Assembly: GCA_964625745.1 (NCBI GenBank)
Contig: CAZVCJ010000049.1
Location: 1 to 24,473 of the forward strand
Direction of reading: 5' to 3'
DNA length: 24,473 nucleotides
Origin: CAZVCJ01 sp964625745
Lineage (GTDB): Bacteria > Chloroflexota > Anaerolineae > VGOG01
Below are positions 21,849 to 24,473 of this stretch, one piece after another. The translations under genes were made by a program, and so were the position numbers. Positions within the stretch are counted from its first letter, which is position 1. Each line of letters starts with the position of its first letter. Below the pieces are notes generated by a model that saw nothing but the letters and a program-made list of their open reading frames with translations, did not search any database and had not been told where the DNA came from.

Positions 21849-21918
21849 AGTTCCCCCGAGTTCCCCCAAGTTCCCCCGAGTTTTCCCAAGTTCCCCTGAG
21901 TTCCTCAGTTCCCCCGAA
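21849..21918. repeat. GTTCCCCCGA repeat block, upstream side of the IVS-type gene
   Basis: About seven degenerate copies of a 10-bp GTTCCCCCGA word fill the whole interval between the SNF2 stop and the ribosome site of the IVS-type gene. It contains the second exact copy (21858-21882) of the 25-nt segment found at 21305-21329. Confidence 0.85.
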
Positions 21919-24473
21919 TCATCCGACCGCCTCCGGCCTCAGCATCAGCATCTCCCGCAACTCGTCCGTCGAAAGTTCCGTCAGCCAACTCTCGTCGGCG
22001 GTGACGATGCTTTCGGCCAGGGCCTTTTTGCTCTCGATGAGGGCGTCAATGTTCTCCTCCATCGTGCCGATGCACAGGAACTTGTGCACCTGCACGTTGC
22101 GCGTCTGGCCGATACGGAAGGCGCGGTCGGTGGCCTGATCTTCCACGGCCGGGTTCCACCAGCGGTCGAAGTGGAAGACGTGGTTGGCGGCGGTCAGGTT
22201 CAGGCCCAGGCCGCCCGCCTTCAGTGACAGGACGAAGAAGGGCGGGCCGTGCCCGTCGCTCTGGAAGCGCTCGATCATGCGCTCGCGCTGCTGGCGGGGC
22301 GTCCCGCCGTGCAGGAAGAGCACCTCCCGGCCAAAGGTTTCCTGCAGGTAGCTCTTCAGCATCTTCCCCATGGTGGCGAACTGGGTGAAGATCAGCGCAC
22401 GGTCGTCCACGGCCAGTGCTTCCGTCAGCATCTCCGTCAGGCGGGCCAGCTTGCCGCTGCGATCAGGTAGCTCCGAGCCGTCGCCCAGGAATTGGGCCGG
22501 GTGGTTGCAAATCTGCTTCAGCTTGAGAAGGGTGCTCAGCACAATGCCCTTGCGCTGGATGCCCTCGCTCTCTTCGATCTGGGTGAGGGAATCCTGCACC
22601 ACGGCCTCGTACAGGGTGGCCTGCTCCGGCGTCAGGTTGCAGTAAACCTTCATCTCCAGCTTTTCGGGCAAGTCCTGAATGACGGTGGGGTCTGTCTTGA
22701 GCCGCCGCAGGATGAAGGGGCTCACCAATTGCCGCAGCCGTTGCGTCGCCAGCGGGTCGCGGTAACGCTCGATGGGCAGGGCAAAATCGGTCCGGAAGCG
22801 CTTCTGCGGCCCCAGGTAGCCCGGATTCAGAAAGTGCATGATGGACCACAGCTCGGAGAGGCGGTTCTCCACCGGGGTGCCGGTGAGGGCCAGGCGAAAA
22901 TCGGCCGGGAGGCGGCGCACGGCCTGGGTCTGTTTGGCCGCCGGGTTCTTGATGTTCTGCGCTTCGTCCAGAATGATCTCGCTCCAGCGCACCTGAGACA
23001 GCAAGTCGGCGTCGCGGCGCACCAGGCCGTAGCTGGTGATGATCACGTCGTGCTCTTGAGCCTGGGACAGGAAATCCTGACCACTTGCCCGTCCGGCTCC
23101 GTGATGAAGCAGAGGGCGCAGGTCGGGGGCGAAGCGCTCGATCTCCCGCTGCCAGTTGCCGGCCACCGAAGTGGGGCAAACGACCAGGGCCGGCGGCACC
23201 TGCCCGTCGTGCTTGCGGTCATGTAAAAAGAGGGCGATAGCTTGAATCGTTTTGCCCAGCCCCATGTCGTCGGCCAGGCACGCGCCCAGTCCCCAGCGGC
23301 GCATGAAGGTCAGCCAGGAGAAACCCCGCTGCTGGTAGGGGCGCAGTTCCCCCGCCAGGCTGGCCGGCTGAGGCAGCTCCTCGAGCCGCTCGCCTTCCTT
23401 CAACTGCTCCACCAGGTCGCCCAGCCAGCCGGTGACCCCTACCTCCTCCACCGGCAGGCCCTCCACCTCGCCCTCGCCGCTCAACTCCCACAGCAGCGCA
23501 TCCAGCACGCTCATCTGCGTTTCTGCCTGGCGCTTCTTCCAGAAACGGATGGCCGCCTCGATCTCCTCGGGGTTAAGGGCCACCCACTGACCCCGCACCT
23601 GCACCAGCGGCATCTTGAGCCGCGCCAGGGCCTCAAACTCCTCCCGCGTCAGCGTTTGGTCCCCCAGGACGATCTCCCATTGGTAGTTTACCAGGTTATC
23701 CAGACTGAGGAGGCCACTGGACACGCTCGGCGGGCTGGACGAGCTGTTCACTTGCAGGCGGGCGCCCAGGCGACTGCCCCGCTTGTTCCACCACGGCGGC
23801 ACCAACACGCCGAAGCCGCTCTGCTCCAACAGTGGGGCCGCCTCGCGCAGGAAGGCATAAGCCTCCTCGGTGTTCAGGTGAGCCGCGGTGGGACGGCGCT
23901 GGTGGAGGCTGCGCTCCAGCGGGCGGAAGATGTTGGAGGCGTACCCCAGGGCGGTCAGTAGCCGCTCCTGCGGCTCCTCGAAGCGGCGGTTCAGGTAGGT
24001 GAGGGCCTTGCCCCGCGCCTTCCACACCGTCTCGGCAGGCAATAGCAGGCTGGGGTCGTCGCTGGCCTGGAGGAGGAACTCAAGCGGCCACGCCTTTTCT
24101 GCTGTCTCGGGCACCTCCAGACGCAGGCAGACCCGGAAGGCGGCGTCGCCAGCCACGCGCAACTGGCGCACCCACGTCTTGTGCGCCCTGGCCAGTGTGC
24201 TGAGGGCGAAGTAAGGCCCTTCGATAGCAGGGTCAGCGGCGAAGAGGGCATTGAGCCAGGCCACAGCCACATCGTCGCCCCGCATGGGGTGCCAGGCCAC
24301 GCCTCGCCCTGAGCCTGTCGAAGGGCCCCACCACTCGCGCACGGCGGCGTCCACGACGGTAGTCAGGAAGTTCTCTAGCAGGCGGTGGGCAGGGGCGGCC
24401 TCTGGTTCGCCTTTCAACCCCGGCGGCAGGCAAGCCCTGGCCGCCGGCGGCATGGATCCTAGCAGTTGGGCCA
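21919..24473 (-). CDS. SNF2-family DEAD/DEAH-box helicase (5' end beyond the window)
   Basis: An ATP-driven DNA translocase of the Swi2/Snf2 family. The frame is open to the edge of the window (AQLLGSMPPAARACLPPGL), so the Met at 24453 is probably internal. Counting from that Met, an SNF2-associated N-terminal region occupies 1-365. The motor follows: LADDMGLGKTIQA (393-405, Walker A), TSYGL, ILDEAQNIKN (494-503, Walker B as DEAQ), LTGTPVENRLSELW, then the second lobe with RALIFTQFATM, FVLSLKAGGLGLNLTAANHV and the arginine-finger motif QATDRAFRIGQ (773-783). SWIM and exonuclease genes on the same strand probably belong to the same functional unit. A dispersed repeat is embedded near residues 43-51 (GPSTGSGRG). 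Confidence 0.95.
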   Translation of the reverse strand, partial: AQLLGSMPPAARACLPPGLKGEPEAAPAHRLLENFLTTVVDAAVREWWGPSTGSGRGVAWHPMRGDDVAVAWLNALFAADPAIEGPYFALSTLARAHKTWVRQLRVAGDAAFRVCLRLEVPETAEKAWPLEFLLQASDDPSLLLPAETVWKARGKALTYLNRRFEEPQERLLTALGYASNIFRPLERSLHQRRPTAAHLNTEEAYAFLREAAPLLEQSGFGVLVPPWWNKRGSRLGARLQVNSSSSPPSVSSGLLSLDNLVNYQWEIVLGDQTLTREEFEALARLKMPLVQVRGQWVALNPEEIEAAIRFWKKRQAETQMSVLDALLWELSGEGEVEGLPVEEVGVTGWLGDLVEQLKEGERLEELPQPASLAGELRPYQQRGFSWLTFMRRWGLGACLADDMGLGKTIQAIALFLHDRKHDGQVPPALVVCPTSVAGNWQREIERFAPDLRPLLHHGAGRASGQDFLSQAQEHDVIITSYGLVRRDADLLSQVRWSEIILDEAQNIKNPAAKQTQAVRRLPADFRLALTGTPVENRLSELWSIMHFLNPGYLGPQKRFRTDFALPIERYRDPLATQRLRQLVSPFILRRLKTDPTVIQDLPEKLEMKVYCNLTPEQATLYEAVVQDSLTQIEESEGIQRKGIVLSTLLKLKQICNHPAQFLGDGSELPDRSGKLARLTEMLTEALAVDDRALIFTQFATMGKMLKSYLQETFGREVLFLHGGTPRQQRERMIERFQSDGHGPPFFVLSLKAGGLGLNLTAANHVFHFDRWWNPAVEDQATDRAFRIGQTRNVQVHKFLCIGTMEENIDALIESKKALAESIVTADESWLTELSTDELREMLMLRPEAVG
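24306..24326. repeat. Dispersed repeat core inside the SNF2 coding region
   Basis: GCCCTGAGCCTGTCGAAGGG (24306-24325) plus a following C is the inverse of the core at 5281-5301, apart from one substitution or indel. It stays in frame in the helicase, encoding Ser-Thr-Gly-Ser-Gly-Arg-Gly in a poorly conserved N-terminal stretch. Confidence 0.8.

Noticed and set aside
21241..21918. CRISPR array
   Set aside because: Words are about 10 bp, degenerate, without spacers of regular size, and they change strand; no cas genes are present.
22492..23961. Two long plus-strand frames (244 and 239 codons)
   Set aside because: High-GC shadows opposite the SNF2 helicase with no recognisable motifs.

Overview
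The window looks like a metagenomic or draft scaffold from a Chloroflexota (Anaerolineae-like) bacterium. This is an inference, with no 16S or marker alignment behind it. It rests on Thr-Pro-rich linkers (TPTPT type) in a membrane protein and even inside SecD, secreted Asp-box propellers, a YLPLV-type C-terminus, an SNF2/SWIM/exonuclease cluster and many dispersed palindromic repeats. A run of exactly 100 N at 9587-9686 is the usual placeholder for a scaffold gap of unknown size, so nothing should be read across it.

Left half, plus strand (1-10025): a SpoIIE/PP2C-type phosphatase; a pentapeptide-repeat membrane protein with two extracellular PPC-like domains; a secreted Asp-box propeller; a small P-loop protein; an Mth938-like protein; then secD-secF behind a perfect TTGACA-17-TATAAT promoter, a strong hairpin terminator, thiI (3' end lost in the gap) and a DUF4416 protein (5' end lost in the gap).

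Right half, minus strand (24473 down to 10077), in transcription order: an SNF2-family helicase (5' end beyond the window); a 23S-IVS-type four-helix-bundle protein; a SWIM zinc-finger protein; a DEDDy exonuclease-like protein; a four-gene toxin-antitoxin-like cluster; a repeat-filled 395-bp spacer; a tightly coupled two-gene system (a 1211-aa helical-repeat/beta-sandwich/P-loop ATPase, then a 722-aa AAA-like/winged-helix/aminoglycoside-phosphotransferase-like kinase fusion); a PflA-like radical SAM protein coupled to a membrane FecR-like protein.

The best candidate for an undescribed system is the two-gene module at 12349-18159. It is clearly AT-richer than its surroundings. The last two Arg codons plus the stop of the first gene form the Shine-Dalgarno of the second. 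It pairs an intact ATPase with a fusion whose Walker A lacks its lysine but whose kinase motifs are complete. It resembles NTP-dependent conflict (defence-type) systems, but the function is inferred.

A second theme is the repertoire of short degenerate repeat words at gene junctions: CGTGAAA at 10003-10073, CACTGA/TCAGTG at 18353-18548 and 19780-19805, and GGGGAACTCA/GTTCCCCCGA at 21241-21337 and 21849-21918. Two of these bracket accessory cassettes with exact 18-nt and 25-nt direct repeats.
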